Part shown: positions 1 through 13,579 of the stretch, one piece after another | Numbering within the stretch: position 1 is the stretch's first letter | How the letters are laid out: each line of letters starts with the position of its first letter | NCBI RefSeq assembly: GCF_022965805.1 | Contig: NC_133104.1 | Coordinates: forward strand, 40,096,682 to 40,160,681 | Reading direction: 5' to 3' | DNA length: 64,000 nt | From: Primulina eburnea | Taxonomy: Eukaryota > Streptophyta > Magnoliopsida > Lamiales > Gesneriaceae | Translations under genes and position numbers: made by a program | The notes under the pieces: generated by a model | The model's input: only the letters and a program-made list of their open reading frames with translations | The model's database searches: none | What the model was told of the DNA's origin: nothing

Positions 1-125
1 GAAGAGTGTTTTTATATTGTTTTTAAGCAATTTCGGTTTATGCATCTATTTTGAGTTTAGTTTATCTTTTGATGTATTTTAATTCTTTGGAGTGTCAATG
101 AATTTGATTTTGTTATACTCACAAG

Positions 126-2024
126 TGTCACGCCCCGACACCGGGGTTACGACACCGGCGTTGCTCAACAATCACATAATCGTCAAACAACAAGCCTCGT
201 AGTACAGTATATACCAAAACCAGTTTATTTCTCATAATCAACAAAAATCGTCTTTACAACTTAAATACCCAAAATAAACTGATTAAAATGTTTTAATAGT
301 GCGGAAATGATAAACATAAACTAAGCTTTAAAACTTCTGGGATAGCTCGAGATCTTCTACCATCCCCAAAATTGCTCTTGCTAATCTTCATCCATTTGCT
401 CTTCGTTCTTATCTGGGGGGATGAAGTAAGGGGTGAGTATTTTGAGAAATACTCAGCAAGTGGAGAGCCGTTCAAGACAAGAATCAACATATACATATAC
501 TTGAATTCAAATTTTACATAGCATATCATAACTTGAATAATAACGAATATTCATACTTCGTAATCATAACATGTCATCACATATCATACTCGTATAGCAT
601 ATTTGTATTGCACTGAAATTAATCTCATTTCCATGGTTTCCTGATATCAGTCTCCTATATATTAATCCTCTAAGGAGTGAGGCCATGTCCAATATGTTAA
701 TCCTCTAAGGAGTGAGGCCGTACAACGGTTACCATCCCACCGTATAAGGGTCATAGTTCGGAAATCCTTTATCATATTCAATCGAATCCTAACAGTGCTT
801 TGAACATATAATTTGACAAATCTTGAAGAAAATATATAATGAACAAGGAATTATGCTCGAACGAACTTTCAAAAACGAAATAATTCATACGCAACATATT
901 TTAAAACAAGTCCACTTACGAAGAACAAGTGTGGCAAACAAAAACTCACTTACAAAATAATATATACATAACAAAAGCGCACTTATGAAAGACAAGTGTG
1001 CAAATTATAATATAGCAAAAACCCACTTATCTTAGATCTTGCTTGAAGAAAAAGTTGAAGGAACAAGGTGAAATTTGTCTCCCAAAAAAATCAGCCAACT
1101 TTCATGCACGTTTGCGATTTAATGAACCGTTGGATCAAGCTTGAACTTGTACATCACGTTCACAAGTATGTTATTTAAAATATGAACGGTGTAGATTGCG
1201 TTTGGACTTCTGTTGTACCAGATTATGGACAAGAAACCGTAGATATGTTGTTTCAGCGTAGAATCTGAGCAGTATTTTTGAAAGGACCGTACCTCTAACC
1301 GATGGATTTGACTGAATTTTGGATATGTTGTTAAAAACATATAAAAGTATGTTTTGAACGGTGGAAATTGGATTCTAAGGTCTGAAGTGATGGGAAGAAA
1401 TTTCAGAACGTGGGCAGATTTTCGATCTTTTGGCAACACCTCGGGGGACGAAATTCTCAAAAATTGGAGAGAGAGGAGCTCGAAATTTTGAGCTTGGAAT
1501 GTGTAAATTTTGAATGCATAGAGTATCTTATTTATAGGTGTGAGGATAAAAATCATACCATAACTGGGTTGATACTTCTTCCATAAGTTCCATGATATTT
1601 CTTCCATATTTTATAACATGCCAAATTCACAAAACCTGATTCCCAAACAATGCTTATTTACCAAAATTATCTTATCTCCTAAATCAATTATATATGTATA
1701 TTTATCTATTTATTCATCTCATACATGTACCTATATTATCCTTTTAATTTATTATAAATATCAAGATTCCTACACATATACATAGGTATATATATTTATT
1801 TATATTAACTAATTCTTAATTAAATTATTGAAGAGTTTAAAAAACTAAATCCTTGATAAATTAATATCATCTTGAGTACAAATAAATAAACGATTTAGAA
1901 TTTATGGGATTTTACAATATTTCTCTAGTTTATTAAATTAATAAATATATATCACATATATAAATTATCTCATTATTTAAATTCTTGATATACTTATCTC
2001 CGAAAAAAAAATCGGGGTTTCACA
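126..2024. mobile_element. Solo LTR, about 1.9 kb
   Basis: The block begins TGTCACGCCCCG and ends CGGGGTTTCACA, giving TG...CA termini and the short inverted ends expected of an LTR. The flanks are ACAAG on the left (121-125) and ACGAG on the right (2025-2029), a 5-bp target duplication with one mismatch. Inside at about 661-720 a 19-bp unit with TCCTCTAAGGAGTGAGGCC occurs twice. No gag or pol reading frame is present, so this is a solo LTR left by LTR-LTR recombination. LTRs with this type of terminus are common in large plant gypsy elements; the lineage cannot be named from the LTR alone. An open frame on the minus strand at 1119-1607 has no recognisable protein motif and is taken as chance. 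Confidence 0.7.
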
Positions 2025-2488
2025 ACGAGTATTATTTTGGTGTAAACGGTTTACATATTTTTCTAGTGATTTTTATCATGAGATATTGCACAAGTTTTTA
2101 TACTTGTGCATAATTTAAATCTGCATCTATTCATTCAAGTTATACTCGTGTGTTAAATAATTAATTTCAGTTGCATGTTATGCGCTCGTATTGACTTACA
2201 AGAGCACAACACAAACTTCTGATACACACACAATATATTAATTACATGTATGTTTATGATCAACAATCCTTTCACCTTGTTTCCTACAAAGTGTTGTAGT
2301 TTATGTAGGTTGGAATAGCAAAGATCTTTAAAGAATTGTGATTAAGGTTAACTAGTACTTATTGTGGGCCTTTAAGTACAACATGAATTAATAGAGTTCT
2401 AATTGTTGTTTGTACATCAGGTTTCATCAAGGCTGGATGTTTGTTTTTTCACATCCTAAAACAATAGGCTTGTTTGGTTTTAAATCTT

Positions 2489-2566
<78 letters not shown>

Positions 2567-2945
2567 AGTGAAGAATAGTCTACAAATGTCATGTTTTGAA
2601 GATTTTAAAAGTGGGGGAACATCTATTTTTAGATGAACAATAATATACTTTTCAAATATCAAATATTACATGCTAAGTATTCGATAAAATATTTCAACAA
2701 AAAATGTTTATATTCATTCAACTCGTATAATTTTCAAATAATTTTACTAAATATATAATCGATTTTTACGAGTAATTATTTTGAGTGTCTTGGTTTACCA
2801 AACTCGACTTAATTTGTTTATGAATGTTCAGATATTAACAACTCCTACATCACCATTTCTTCCATTTAAGAAAAATATTCACTACAAAACTTTGATTAAT
2901 ACTTTAACGACAATGGGTCGTAGTCTAACCCAATGTGAGCCTCAA
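2025..2945. other. AT-rich spacer with (TA)n microsatellite
   Basis: No gene is seen. A (TA)n run of about 70 bp occupies 2492-2561; the 60-residue minus-strand ORF across it (2480-2662) is a poly-Ile/Tyr artefact of the microsatellite. The remainder is AT-rich with no coding or repeat signature I can name. Confidence 0.7.
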
Positions 2946-3150
2946 CCCTTACTCATATCCATGCACCACTATTTATTATGAGCCATAGGTTGGTCCAGTG
3001 TGAGCTATATATAACTCATATTCACGCATCATTATCATAGAATATCCCATGTACCGTCACACATAGATATGAGATACGGTTCATACTGGACCAACCGACG
3101 TTCCGTGAAAAATAGTATGTATGAATATGAACTGATATTCATGTTATGTC
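2946..3150. repeat. Fold-back (inverted repeat) element
   Basis: A left arm around 2950-3006 containing GGTTGGTCCAGTGTGA is mirrored by a right arm around 3079-3145 containing TCATACTGGACCAACC. The arms extend outward through an ATATCCATGCA / TGTATGAATAT portion with several mismatches. The loop is about 70 bp. This looks like a decayed MITE or fold-back transposon; the superfamily cannot be assigned because clear target duplications were not found. Confidence 0.5.
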
Positions 3151-3424
3151 ATCCTACTACACGTGATTTACAATTACTCTCTTATATAAATTCATTTCCA
3201 ACTGCATCCTAGCCACTCATTACGACTTATTAAACTCCTTGCATGTTTGAAGCGTGGGAAGTGGGACATTCGTGCCACACGTGCTTAGAAATTTTGATGT
3301 CTCAAAACTGAAGCAACAGATTTTACCTCAAACTCTTTTAGTACGGTTTAAGATTCCCCTAATATTAAATATTTGAAAATAAAAAATATATATAATTTGT
3401 TAACTATATATATTAATTTCCATA

Positions 3425-3701
3425 TCTATACTATATATATACTATACTATATTATTAAGTATGAAGATATGATAATAACTACCTATAGAGAAGACCAACT
3501 TATTTTTCTATTTTTATCCTTATATGATACTAATATAACACTTTTTTTTAAAATTTCAACACACTGTTATTTTTTATTTTTTTTATTTCAACCATTCAAA
3601 TATCAATTTAGTCCCTCCATAATTTGTCAAATTTCACTTTAGTCCATCGATAACAATAAAAAAAATTGTACACACACGTAATGCGTGTGCAGAGTAACTA
3701 G
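3425..3701 (+). mobile_element. Miniature Helitron-like element
   Basis: The block starts TCTATACTATAT directly after an A. It ends with a hairpin (CACACG at 3673-3678 pairing with CGTGTG at 3684-3689), then eight bases, then CTAG at 3698-3701 followed by T. That is the non-autonomous Helitron pattern: 5' TC, a 3' hairpin about 10 nt before CTRR, and insertion between A and T. No Rep/helicase sequence is present, as expected for a 277-bp derivative. The 5' boundary is less certain than the 3' one because TC is a weak signal. Confidence 0.5.
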
Positions 3702-4660
3702 TTTCAATAATGTTTCATGTCTTAATGTCATCAAAATAATATTAATTATTCAATATATGGGTCGTGTGTATATGTATATATTAGGACAACAATAATTAAT
3801 ATTAGAAACAATTGGATATGAGTTTAATATAATTTGGCAAAAAAATAAACAAACCTTGACAAAAGATACAGAAATATTGTTGTCCTCTATTGCAATTTGT
3901 ACATGTTTAGACATAATCTTGAAAACTCAAACAGAGCTTATAGAGTATCCTCGTTTCGGATGAGTACTGTTCTTTTACTAACATTCATCACTTTGTCAAA
4001 GAATATGTGCAAGCTTTCCTATTAACCTCACTCGCAATTAGTACAAATACCCAATGGAAGTAAGGATTCAAAAGGAAAATGCTCGAACCAAAATCCTGCA
4101 TACCCAACATTGCAGCTTTTGTCCGAAAAATCCACGGGCATCTTACCTATAAACACTATTCCCATTCAGAAAAAAAACACGAGTGGTAACAGAAGGATAT
4201 GCCCGGATACAACATGGTCGAACCCACACAAACTCCATACCTTAAGCACTGCTATCTCTAGAAAGCAAGATTCCATCCATTGAGGTAAATTAACAAAGGA
4301 AAACCGTAGTGAAATCCCACAAACTTCCCGAGACAAGATCTTCAATTTCCCCAAGAACATTTCGATATTTTGTTTTTAAACCGGTGGAACATTCTTGGAC
4401 TACGACAGTCCATTAGGAAAACCATCTCTACCTGCGCTCTAATCTGCATCAGCAAATATATTTTAGACACCATTTGCCCTCTAGGAAGGATCTTATTAAT
4501 ATTGATATCGAGTGTAAATGAATGGTTTTTTTTCTTTTTTTTTTGTGCTGATCATGTGGAATGTAGTTAGTGAAGTGGAAGAGTCAATCATGGATTTAAT
4601 TCAATAGAGCAGCAGGTTTATTTCATCCTACCTATGTGACATTACCTCTATGATAGGATG
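3702..4660. other. Gene-free spacer
   Basis: No gene, RNA or clear repeat was recognised. Short open frames at 4166-4360 (-) and 4370-4570 (+) end in homopolymer-driven Phe-rich tails and show no domain. Confidence 0.6.
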
Positions 4661-4860
4661 AGATTATTCCATCCTACCCCTGCAGGCACTGCTGCCTGCA
4701 GGGGTACATCCAAGGGCCGTAATTCTTTCTTGCCCAATTTTTTTTTTTAATTTTTTTTCCCATGAAGTGGAATCCCAACCATTCATATGGAGTGTTAGCA
4801 CAGCCCCACACCTAGGATCGAACGAACCGATAGGATGGATGACCAAGATTTACCTATGCA
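4660..4860. repeat. Repeat with perfect CCCCTGCAGGCA hairpin
   Basis: At 4676-4703 a 12-bp stem (CCCCTGCAGGCA / TGCCTGCAGGGG) surrounds a 4-base loop. It lies in a patch with flanking ATCCTA and GGATGG motifs. The GC-rich stem stands out from the AT-rich surroundings and suggests the core of a small transposon-derived repeat. The function is unknown. Confidence 0.45.
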
Positions 4861-4959
4861 TATATAGGACCCAATTTTTTTAAAAAAAATTGTATATATG
4901 ACAAGATCTTACCCGTTAAAATGAAGTGAGGATAATACCCACGTAGATAGGATCTCATC

Positions 4960-5588
4960 TACTTAATTCAGGAACACCTCGGTCTAACAGTTTGACTCAT
5001 TCAAGTCCCCAGTTCCTAATAATTGTATACACATCGACCTCTCAAATCTCCCCATACGTGCAAGCCAATTTAAAAAAATACTTCAGTCTGTCGCCACCTT
5101 TTTCATACAATATTCAAGAAAGTAAAGTAATTAACCAGCATCATCAACACGGCACACACTGCACACGCTAGGTCACATATATATTTACATTTCTGCAAAC
5201 CGCGGTACACAAGCATTTTAAATAAATCCCAATAGTATTTTTATATCTGCTAATTAACTCCATCTTATATTTTCAAATTTAGCATTGCAAGACTCGTTTT
5301 TGTATCATTTTTTTATTGGTTTTTCCATTTTCTTTCTCTCTTCTCTATTCCTTTTTGGAATCCCTTAATTTCAGAATTTGGCAGCCATCTATGTTCATCT
5401 CTCCATAAAAATGTATGCAGTATGTGTGTTTGTGTTAAGCGAGTTTGCTTTGATTCATCCGCTTCGGGAGTTGTGTTAAACGATTTTTGTCGGATCCAAT
5501 ATTTTTAACGCTATTTCCAATAATCAGTACTGGTGTTAGATGTGAGCGTTATTTTTTTTCTTGTTATTATCGATAATCAAGATCGAAA
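4960..5588 (+). promoter_or_regulatory. Upstream/5' UTR region of the ORP gene
   Basis: This is the spacer directly before the ORP start codon. It contains a pyrimidine-rich stretch at about 5328-5352 (runs of TTTCTTTCTCTC type), common in plant 5' UTRs. No unambiguous TATA box can be fixed at a defined distance, so the transcription start is not assigned. Confidence 0.35.
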
Positions 5589-8500
5589 ATGCGGGTAAAG
5601 GAAATGCACCCTCTATGTTGCATAACGTTGGAGAGTAATCCGATGACAGGGGACGCGTCGCCGGAGCCGACCCTCTTAAGGACCAGGTCTGCGTTAGATT
5701 TCTACGGCAGTGGATCTGACATCAATGCCGGCCGATATGATGTTAGCACCAGTACTAGCGTGGCCGGGATACTCAACAAGTGGACCAACTACGGCATGGG
5801 CTGGAGATCCCGATGGTTCACCTTGAGAAGTAACGGCGTCCTCTCTTACACAAAATCTCGCCGCCCCGACGCGCCTCCGGGAAGAGACGTCGTTCTCATT
5901 GGCTCCCCCTCCACCTGCCGTAGGAGTGGCAGGAAACACAGCAGAAGCGTCGGCATTGTACAGTTAAAGGTCAGTAAATGGTGGTAAATTGTTGAAAAGT
6001 AAACAAGAACACGAATCTAGTCATCAAAATGTAAATATTTTCTAAATAGCTGAACTGATGGTATGATTTGACAAGAAATTGAATGTGCCTCGGGGGTAGG
6101 GAAGAAGAACGGAACTAAAGTGGGGGCTTGTCTCTTTTGAATGTACTTCAAAATGAATTTTTACTAATATAGGCCATCAAATTTGTTTGTAAATTAACTA
6201 TTCCAGAAAGAATCCTTTTTTTACCTGATATATTTACTTTCTATTAACATGGTTTTTAAGATTTTCTTGAAATGCTCGTATATTATTTCTTTTTAAGAAA
6301 AAACTGGGTGTTAATCGAGAGTGGGTCACATCAGCAGGTGGAAATTATATTATAGGGCAAAAATGTGTAGCCTAGCTAAATTCTCTTCGTATGGTCACAT
6401 CAAATATTTGGAGGTCTCTTTTCTTTATATTTCTACCCTCGTTTTGCTAAATTTCTGTTTCAAGGATTGATGTCAAATATTTGTGATTTTTTCGTCTAAA
6501 GCTATAATCTTTATTCTATTTTCAGTCATATGGGCACAGGGTACAAGCCTATACTTGAATTAAAATACTTTTACAGCGGTCACGAATGGCATCTCTTTTT
6601 TAAGTTTGGTCAAACAAAACAGCGTTGGATTTGATTTTTTCTTTTCCCGACTCTAGGAATGGAATACTTAGAAGAAATTAGGGAAGGGGAATGCCTTTAA
6701 AACGTGAAGAGAATATTCTAGCTTCCTGTGGTTTTATACTTCGTCGTCAAGTCCGAGAACAAAGTAAACTACTGTCGATTATTCTGAAACTTTTCATTGT
6801 CTGTTCAAAGAAATGTTCTGTTTGCATCTGAGGATATATGGGTTTTTTTTCCTTGAAAGGTAAGGTTTTAATCTTCTTAAGATGGTTTTATATGGTGTCA
6901 CCTTTTGGAATTGTGTTAAAAGCTGCGGCGACTCGTATTAATGTACACAGTGATTGAAATTAAAAATTGTCATTTGATTCGCATATTTGTGTAAGCGATT
7001 TGATGCACTCTAACCTATCATATTCTCCAGTTTTTTGGTTTTATATTGAAGTCTTCATTTGGGTGGGAATAACACTTTCTTGGATTACATTCCTGTGAAG
7101 TTCAAAAGGTAAAGGGTGAAGTACATTTAAGATTCACATGTACCAATTGAGTTCTATCCGGTTCCATGTTTGACCCAGCCAACTCAGGCACACCCTTTAT
7201 TGGAAGCACTGGTTAACTGCTTCTTCTATCTGTTAATGTCTGTCTGAGTTAGTTTTCTGCGGTGTTTATTGGTTTATGCTTGGGAAATGCATATTGCTGT
7301 GCACTGACATAAAACGTTACGGATTTTTGTGTTTCCAGGTTTCATCTTTTCGCGAGAGTAAATCTGACGACAGGAGGTTTTATGTGTTTACCGCAACGAA
7401 GACGCTTCATTTAAGGACCAATTCTAAAAAAGAGAGAGTGGCGTGGATACAGGCTTTGATTTCTACAAGAAGCCTTTTTTCGTTGAGACAGCAGAACGAA
7501 AGCATCCCTCTTTTAACTAGATCTTTGACAATATCAACCGAAAGGCTGAAGGATCGATTGCTCGAGGAGGGGATTGACTGAGGGGCTTGTTGAAGACTGT
7601 GAGCAGATAATGCTCTCGGAATTTTCGGGCATACAAGGACAGTTTCAAGCTCTTTTCAAGGAACGTTCCAATTTACTTGACACGTTGAGACAATTGGAGG
7701 TATGAGTCGTCAAGGCTAACTTAGTTAAGAGAGAAATTTTCTGACTTGTTCTATATACTGCTTCCAATTGGCTCTTTTTGCTTGATGGGTATCATCTAAT
7801 CACAATTGTAGTTTGTATTTTACATCTGATTAAGAAGTTAATGTAGATGGTCGATTGTCCCCCCTACTGGTATGAAATAATAGAATTCCCAGCTGCATCA
7901 TTTTTACATTTTTTCCTGAGTTGATATTTCTCGTTTCTTTATATTGGAGTTTTTGCATCATTAGAGGGAAATAGTTCATGAATCAATTCTTAATACCTCT
8001 GAAGTTGTTTCTTATGATCCATTTTCCAACGTTTACCTTCTGATGAAGACTCGGTTGTCGGATTTGCTTGGTATGATTGGTTTGCCGTTATTATGAATTG
8101 CACGAGCATGTATTTATTTTGGCAGATTATTCTTTATTAGGGAATGCCAATAAAAGTTCTCCAAATCCAGTCTAGCTCTTTGGCATCATGTCTTTGAATA
8201 GGAAAACATGAGAATTTCATTTTGCTTTTCCAGGCAGCAAATATTGAAGCTGAAGCCTCTGGACTGAATGATGGGGAATACCAATCAATGAAGCATGACT
8301 ATACTAATGTAGCCGGAGGAAAATATATTGGTATTTCCTCATCCTTATTCCTGCCCTGGACCTTAAGTATCAATGATAATCCTTGACCCACAAATTTTCT
8401 AATTTTTCATTTAAGCTTTATGACATTTTCTCGCATATTTAATTTTGAATTTTCCGTTAAGTTTTCAAATTTTGATTTTGGTACACTGCCCTTTAATTTT

Positions 8501-11500
8501 CGGCTATTTTGATTCAATTGCTGACGTGGCTTTTGACAAGTAATTTTCAATGTTACGTCAGCATTTTCCTTCCCCATATCAACAATTGGACCAAAATAAC
8601 TGAAAAAAGTTAGTGAACCAAAACCAAATTTAGCGAACCAAAACCTAAAATTGAACTAGTTTGTGAACTAAAAAAACTATTTTCCCATTAAAATTTCTCT
8701 TATTCTTACTAGCGTGGTCTATCTTTGGTTTGATGAGTTCTTTTGTGTTGGTGAAACACTTGTTTAGGAGTTTAGATTATCTTTGTTAGTTATCTATTGT
8801 ACATACATTCTTGCTTCCAACAATTGATGCTTATGCCTCGTGTATTTTCCAGTGTAGTCAGCCATCGAAACATGGTGCCTGGTCAAGTATACGAATTAAA
8901 AAATTTAAAGTTTGCTATATAATCACTAGCTCTATTTTTTGGTATAACAGATATTCAGGCCAACAATCTGTATTGGTGCCAAAATTACTTATTTTATTCT
9001 CTTGCTTTGCAAGTTAGTATAATTGTTCGAAATGGAACTATTGCTACTGTCGCACAGTATGACTATTCATGTAGTACAAGAATTAAAATGTGGTGCTTGT
9101 GCTGCTAGATGGGTTAGATATATTCGGATTGCACATTATTAATTGAATCTTTTGGTGTAGTAGCAGGTGTTAAATCTCATACTATTTGTATAAAAGAGAA
9201 AATTATTGTCGAGTGACTTACAAGGCCTGAAAATTGTTGGAAACTTTGTCAAAATGAACAGCCATTTGTAAGGAATCTATAATTATTTACGTTTCTGTTG
9301 TTAAATTGGATCACAGGATTTAATGTCAATGTGTGTGAATATGTAGCATATGGCTAAATATTTCTTATTCTTGAAGCAGCAAAAAAAATTATTTTCCTTG
9401 TAAAGATCCTGATGAATATTCTTTTATCCTAACATCTTGGTTCGATAACAGAATGGAGCACCACAGAATCATCTGATGATATTGAAAAGCAAGATCTTGA
9501 TGAAGTATCAGATGAGGATGAAACTCGTTTCTTTGACACAAATGAGTTTTTTCCTGAACCAATAGATCGCATGGATGGCTTTGTGACGTTTGAAAATCCT
9601 ACTGACTCTGCTGAAAAGGTTGATAAAAAAGTAAATTCTAAATACCCATACGTGGAAAGAAGAAAGAAGCTACCCGATCCAATTGAGAAGGAGAAAGCCG
9701 TCAGCTTATGGTCTATGATCAAGGACAACATTGGAAAGGATTTGGCACGTGTTTGTCTCCCTGTGTTCTTTAACGAGCCAATATCATCTTTGCAAAAGTG
9801 CTTTGAAGACCTAGAATATTCTCATCTTTTGGATCAAGCATATGAACATGGTAGAGCGGTAAGGTCTATTTAGTTTACAAATCATGCTTTGTTTTGCTTC
9901 TTTATGATGATAATGGTAGCAACCTTTCGTTCTTTATCACATCTTTTGCATTGCAGTTTAGTTATAAATCGGGCACTTCAGTTCTGGTAATGATTTTGAG
10001 TCAATCACTGGATATAAATTGTGAAAACACTGCTGTAGTCCACTTGTAGCTTTTCAATTCTCTTTTGGATTCTCTAATTTTGAATTCATTTATAAAATAA
10101 GCAATATTCCTAAATATGACTAGTGTGGGTTGATTTTTCCCACCTAAACTTGTAACTCAGGAGATGAGTGTGATCAATCAGTTTTATCAAATAAATATTC
10201 TAAATATATTGCCTCTTAGACGGTTCTGGTTTTTTGGGAACTCTAGTAATCGTTAACATGAAGAGATTATGAGCATTTCTGGGGAATAATGATCACCACT
10301 ACTGTTTTCGTGAAACTGCCTGTATGACTTAATGATGAAAATGTGATACTCGATTACAGGTTAAAAGACTTGAATTATGTTGTTACCAACTACAAATTTT
10401 GGTGTGGCAAGAAACATTCTCCTATAGACATTATGTTTCATTGATCGTATAGTGGACTAATCTGGGTCTTTTAATAATTAGAATGTTGTTTTAAAAGCCT
10501 CATGCATATAATCATCAAATACGATGTTACACCAGGGGAACAGTCTGTTGAGAACTTTGAATGTTGCTGCTTTTGCTGTTTCTGGATATGCTTCATCAGA
10601 AGGCCGCCTCTCTAAACCCTTCAACCCTTTACTTGGTGAAACTTATGAAGCCGATTATCCGGACAAAGGAGTTCGATTCTTCTCTGAGAAGGTGATTGTG
10701 CAAAGAATAATACCAACATTTTAATTGACCCTTTATGAGATGAGCTAAACTTTTCTTACCCAATTAGCCAATTGTCATGTGCAAGCATATCAACCTGTTC
10801 ACCTGTTTTCTAGTTATTTTTTCCACTGCTATAGGATTAATGATTATACTTTTAACTTGAATTTCTTGAAATAGGTGAGTCACCACCCCACTCTCATTGC
10901 TTGTCACTGTGAAGGTAGAGGCTGGAAATTCTGGGGGGACACTAACCTTAAATCTAAATTTTGGGGAAGATCGATTCAACTTGATCCCGTCGGAACTCTT
11001 ACTTTGGAGTTTGATGATGGGGAAGTGTTCCAGTGGAGCAAGGTACATAATCCTTTTCTATTCAGCAGCATTTCAGGGTTGATTGTATACACACAGGTAA
11101 ATTTTCTTATTACTTCTTCTCAGGTGACAACAAGCATATGTAATCTAATCCTAGGTAATATATACTGTGATCACCATGGGACCATGAATATACAAGGTAA
11201 TCGCCAATACTCGTGCAAACTCAAGTTCAAGGAGCTATCTTTTCTCGAACGTAATCCTCACCAGGTTAGTCCAGTTCCTGCATGCAATTTTGGTTCACCT
11301 TATTCTTTGAAGTCAACAAATTGATACTTGCGAGAAAGTACCTTTTTGCTTTTTAAGTGCGGTTTAAGAAGTGAAAATCCCACATTCTATTGAGATTATA
11401 AAGTGTTATTTAATTATTTTTTTTAAAAGTGTTACTTTAAAAAAGCTTCTCCATGCGAAATAAGTTTTTTATTCGAACTTCGAAGATTTTTTTTAACTAA

Positions 11501-13056
11501 ATGAACTATGACATCTTGATAGGTTCATGGATTTGTTGAAGATGCAATGGGGAGAAAGGTTGCCCGCTTATTTGGAAAGTGGGATGAAAGCCTCTACTTT
11601 AACAAGGGAGATGGAACAGGGAACTCAAAAGATTGGTCGGAGTCATCTTTGTTGTGGAAAAAGAATGACCGACCTTTGAACGCGACACGCTACAACCTTA
11701 CTTCATTTGCAATCACACTGAACGAATTGACGGCGGGTCTCAAGGTATAGATAACCTACTAGATAGTTTATTGTCTTTCTGTTTATCTTTGGTTAGGCGG
11801 AGTAGTCAAAGGCATGCTCAAGGCCAATACACACTGGTCAGTGCGCCTGGGTCATTCCAGGAGCACTGGCATCGCATAGGCACGCCATTAATTAAGACAA
11901 GGGCTAGGTCTGCACGTTCTTCCCCTTTGTGGTTCTTGTTGATGTATAATATCCCTAGGTTTGTATTATCAAGTTTTGACCGCGCTCAACCTACATGATA
12001 TGACAAAAGCTCAGGGTGGTGGTGCTGATACAGTATAAGTTAAAACTAATTAATTTACTTTTTTATTGCTAAAGTTTATAATTTCTGCTTTTATAATTAT
12101 GGATGAAATTGGTGAACCTGATCATAATTTATGGGTAAATTTTTATTAATTGTTTTACTTTTTTGTTAAATTATGTAAAAGTGTCACATGTATGAGTGGA
12201 TTGTGTTTTGGTTATTTGATTAAATATTGATGAATATTTGAATATTTAATTTATGTGAATTTTAAATCAAGTGGTTATACTTGGATTTTATTGAGAATTG
12301 CAGGAATATGTCAATATATAATTTTTTCCACTTATGTGCATTTTACGTGTCTGGTACATCAAATATAATTTCATAGTTCTATATGATTTTATCTGTTTGA
12401 ATCATGGATGAAGGAGAAGCTTCCACCAACAGATTCGAGACTGAGACCGGACCAGCGACATCTTGAGAATGGCGAATACGACAGAGCGAACTCTGAGAAG
12501 CTCCGATTGGAGATGAGACAAAGAATGGTATGTGTAATTCCATTTTCTCGACCAAATTTTATCGTATCTTTAAACATCATGACCGCAAACTTACACATGT
12601 AATAACTTCTCATCTTCTTATAGTAAGGATGCTTTTGTTCTGCTAGACTTCTGTAAATTACCGTACATTTAAAGATCACACGATCCATGGACACTTCACA
12701 TAAATGTATTTGTTCTAAAATGATCATCTTGTCTTTTCTTTGATTTCTTGGTGGTCGAATCACACACTTCCCGCCCAGAGAAACTAAAAAAACACAAGTA
12801 AAACCTTATCTGCGCCCTCCCTTTCATTTGACAGTGGTATTGAAGATTATTTATATGCATGAATACATCTTATCTGCAGTCGAGGAAGTTGCAAGAACAC
12901 GGTTGGAAGCCGAGATGGTTCCAAAGAGACAGTGCAGGCACCTTCCGATACGTGGGAGGATACTGGGAAGCCCGAGAGCTAGGGAAGTGGAACGAATGCC
13001 CCAACATTTTTGGTGAAGTTCACGAAAGCCTCCTTAATTCGTTTGAAGGTTCATGA
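5589..13056 (+). CDS. ORP: Oxysterol-binding-protein-related protein (ORP1/ORP2 type), ten exons, exon 2 frameshifted
   Basis: Lipid (sterol/phosphoinositide) transfer protein with an N-terminal PH domain and a C-terminal OSBP ligand domain. Exons read by hand: 5589-5969, 7339-7699, 8234-8330, 9452-9858, 10536-10691, 10875-11042, 11124-11264, 11523-11744, 12414-12527, 12880-13056 (stop). All introns are GT-AG and all phases agree, about 740 residues, close to plant ORP1/2 size. The PH domain ([19 protein letters not shown]) spans exons 1-2. A coiled-coil-type linker follows ([11 protein letters not shown]). The OSBP domain carries [19 protein letters not shown] and the sterol-binding signature [16 protein letters not shown]. 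The second ATG (5604, MHPLCC) is the likelier start because that N-terminus is typical of the family. Oddity: exon 2 runs into TGA at 7579-7581. Removing one G from the GGGG run at 7569-7572 restores the conserved reading [14 protein letters not shown] and opens the rest of the exon. Either the assembly has a homopolymer error or the gene is broken. Confidence 0.9.
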
Positions 13057-13507
13057 TTCCTTGAAAGGTACTCATAGAGTGTTGAAAACCTCTGAAAATA
13101 TGTGATTTTAACTTTTTACTTGAAATTCTTTATATATTCTGCAATTAACCTTTGTGAAACAGTACTTTGGAGCACCAATATAGAAATAATCTCAGGAAGA
13201 CGAACTCTATCTTAAAATTGTTTAACCTCTAAAATGTTGTGTAATTTTGACAAAGGGACCAGATCCAATTAAGGATGTACGGGTTGAATGCTAATGAAAA
13301 TATTCTCTTTTAGGAGAATGACAATGCCATGGTTGCCAAGATTTGACAAACTGAAGCTTTATTGACTTCAGCGTCAGTTCTTCAATTTCAGAATTTCAAA
13401 TCGCCGGATATTCCTTTGCGGCGAGACAATTTTTGTTCCTCGCCCGATGTGCTTTTTGTCTCTCTTAAAAATATATTCGAGTTTGCAGCTTACTAGTTGC
13501 AAATCGA

Positions 13508-13579
13508 GCATTTGTTGTAAGATATTATTTTAGAGCAGTGCTCGCATTTGTTGTAAGATATTATTTTGGAGCAGTGCTC
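13508..13579 (+). repeat. Tandem 36-bp duplication in ORP 3' flank
   Basis: The unit beginning GCATTTGTTGTAAGATATTA occurs twice head to tail (13508-13543 and 13544-13579) with one difference. It lies about 450 bp past the ORP stop codon, probably inside the 3' UTR. Confidence 0.8.

Noticed and set aside
1119..1607. 162-residue minus-strand open frame inside the solo LTR
   Set aside because: No domain, low-complexity hydrophobic composition, and it lies wholly inside an LTR with clear ends.
2480..2662. 60-residue frame of alternating Tyr-Ile
   Set aside because: Translation of a TA microsatellite.
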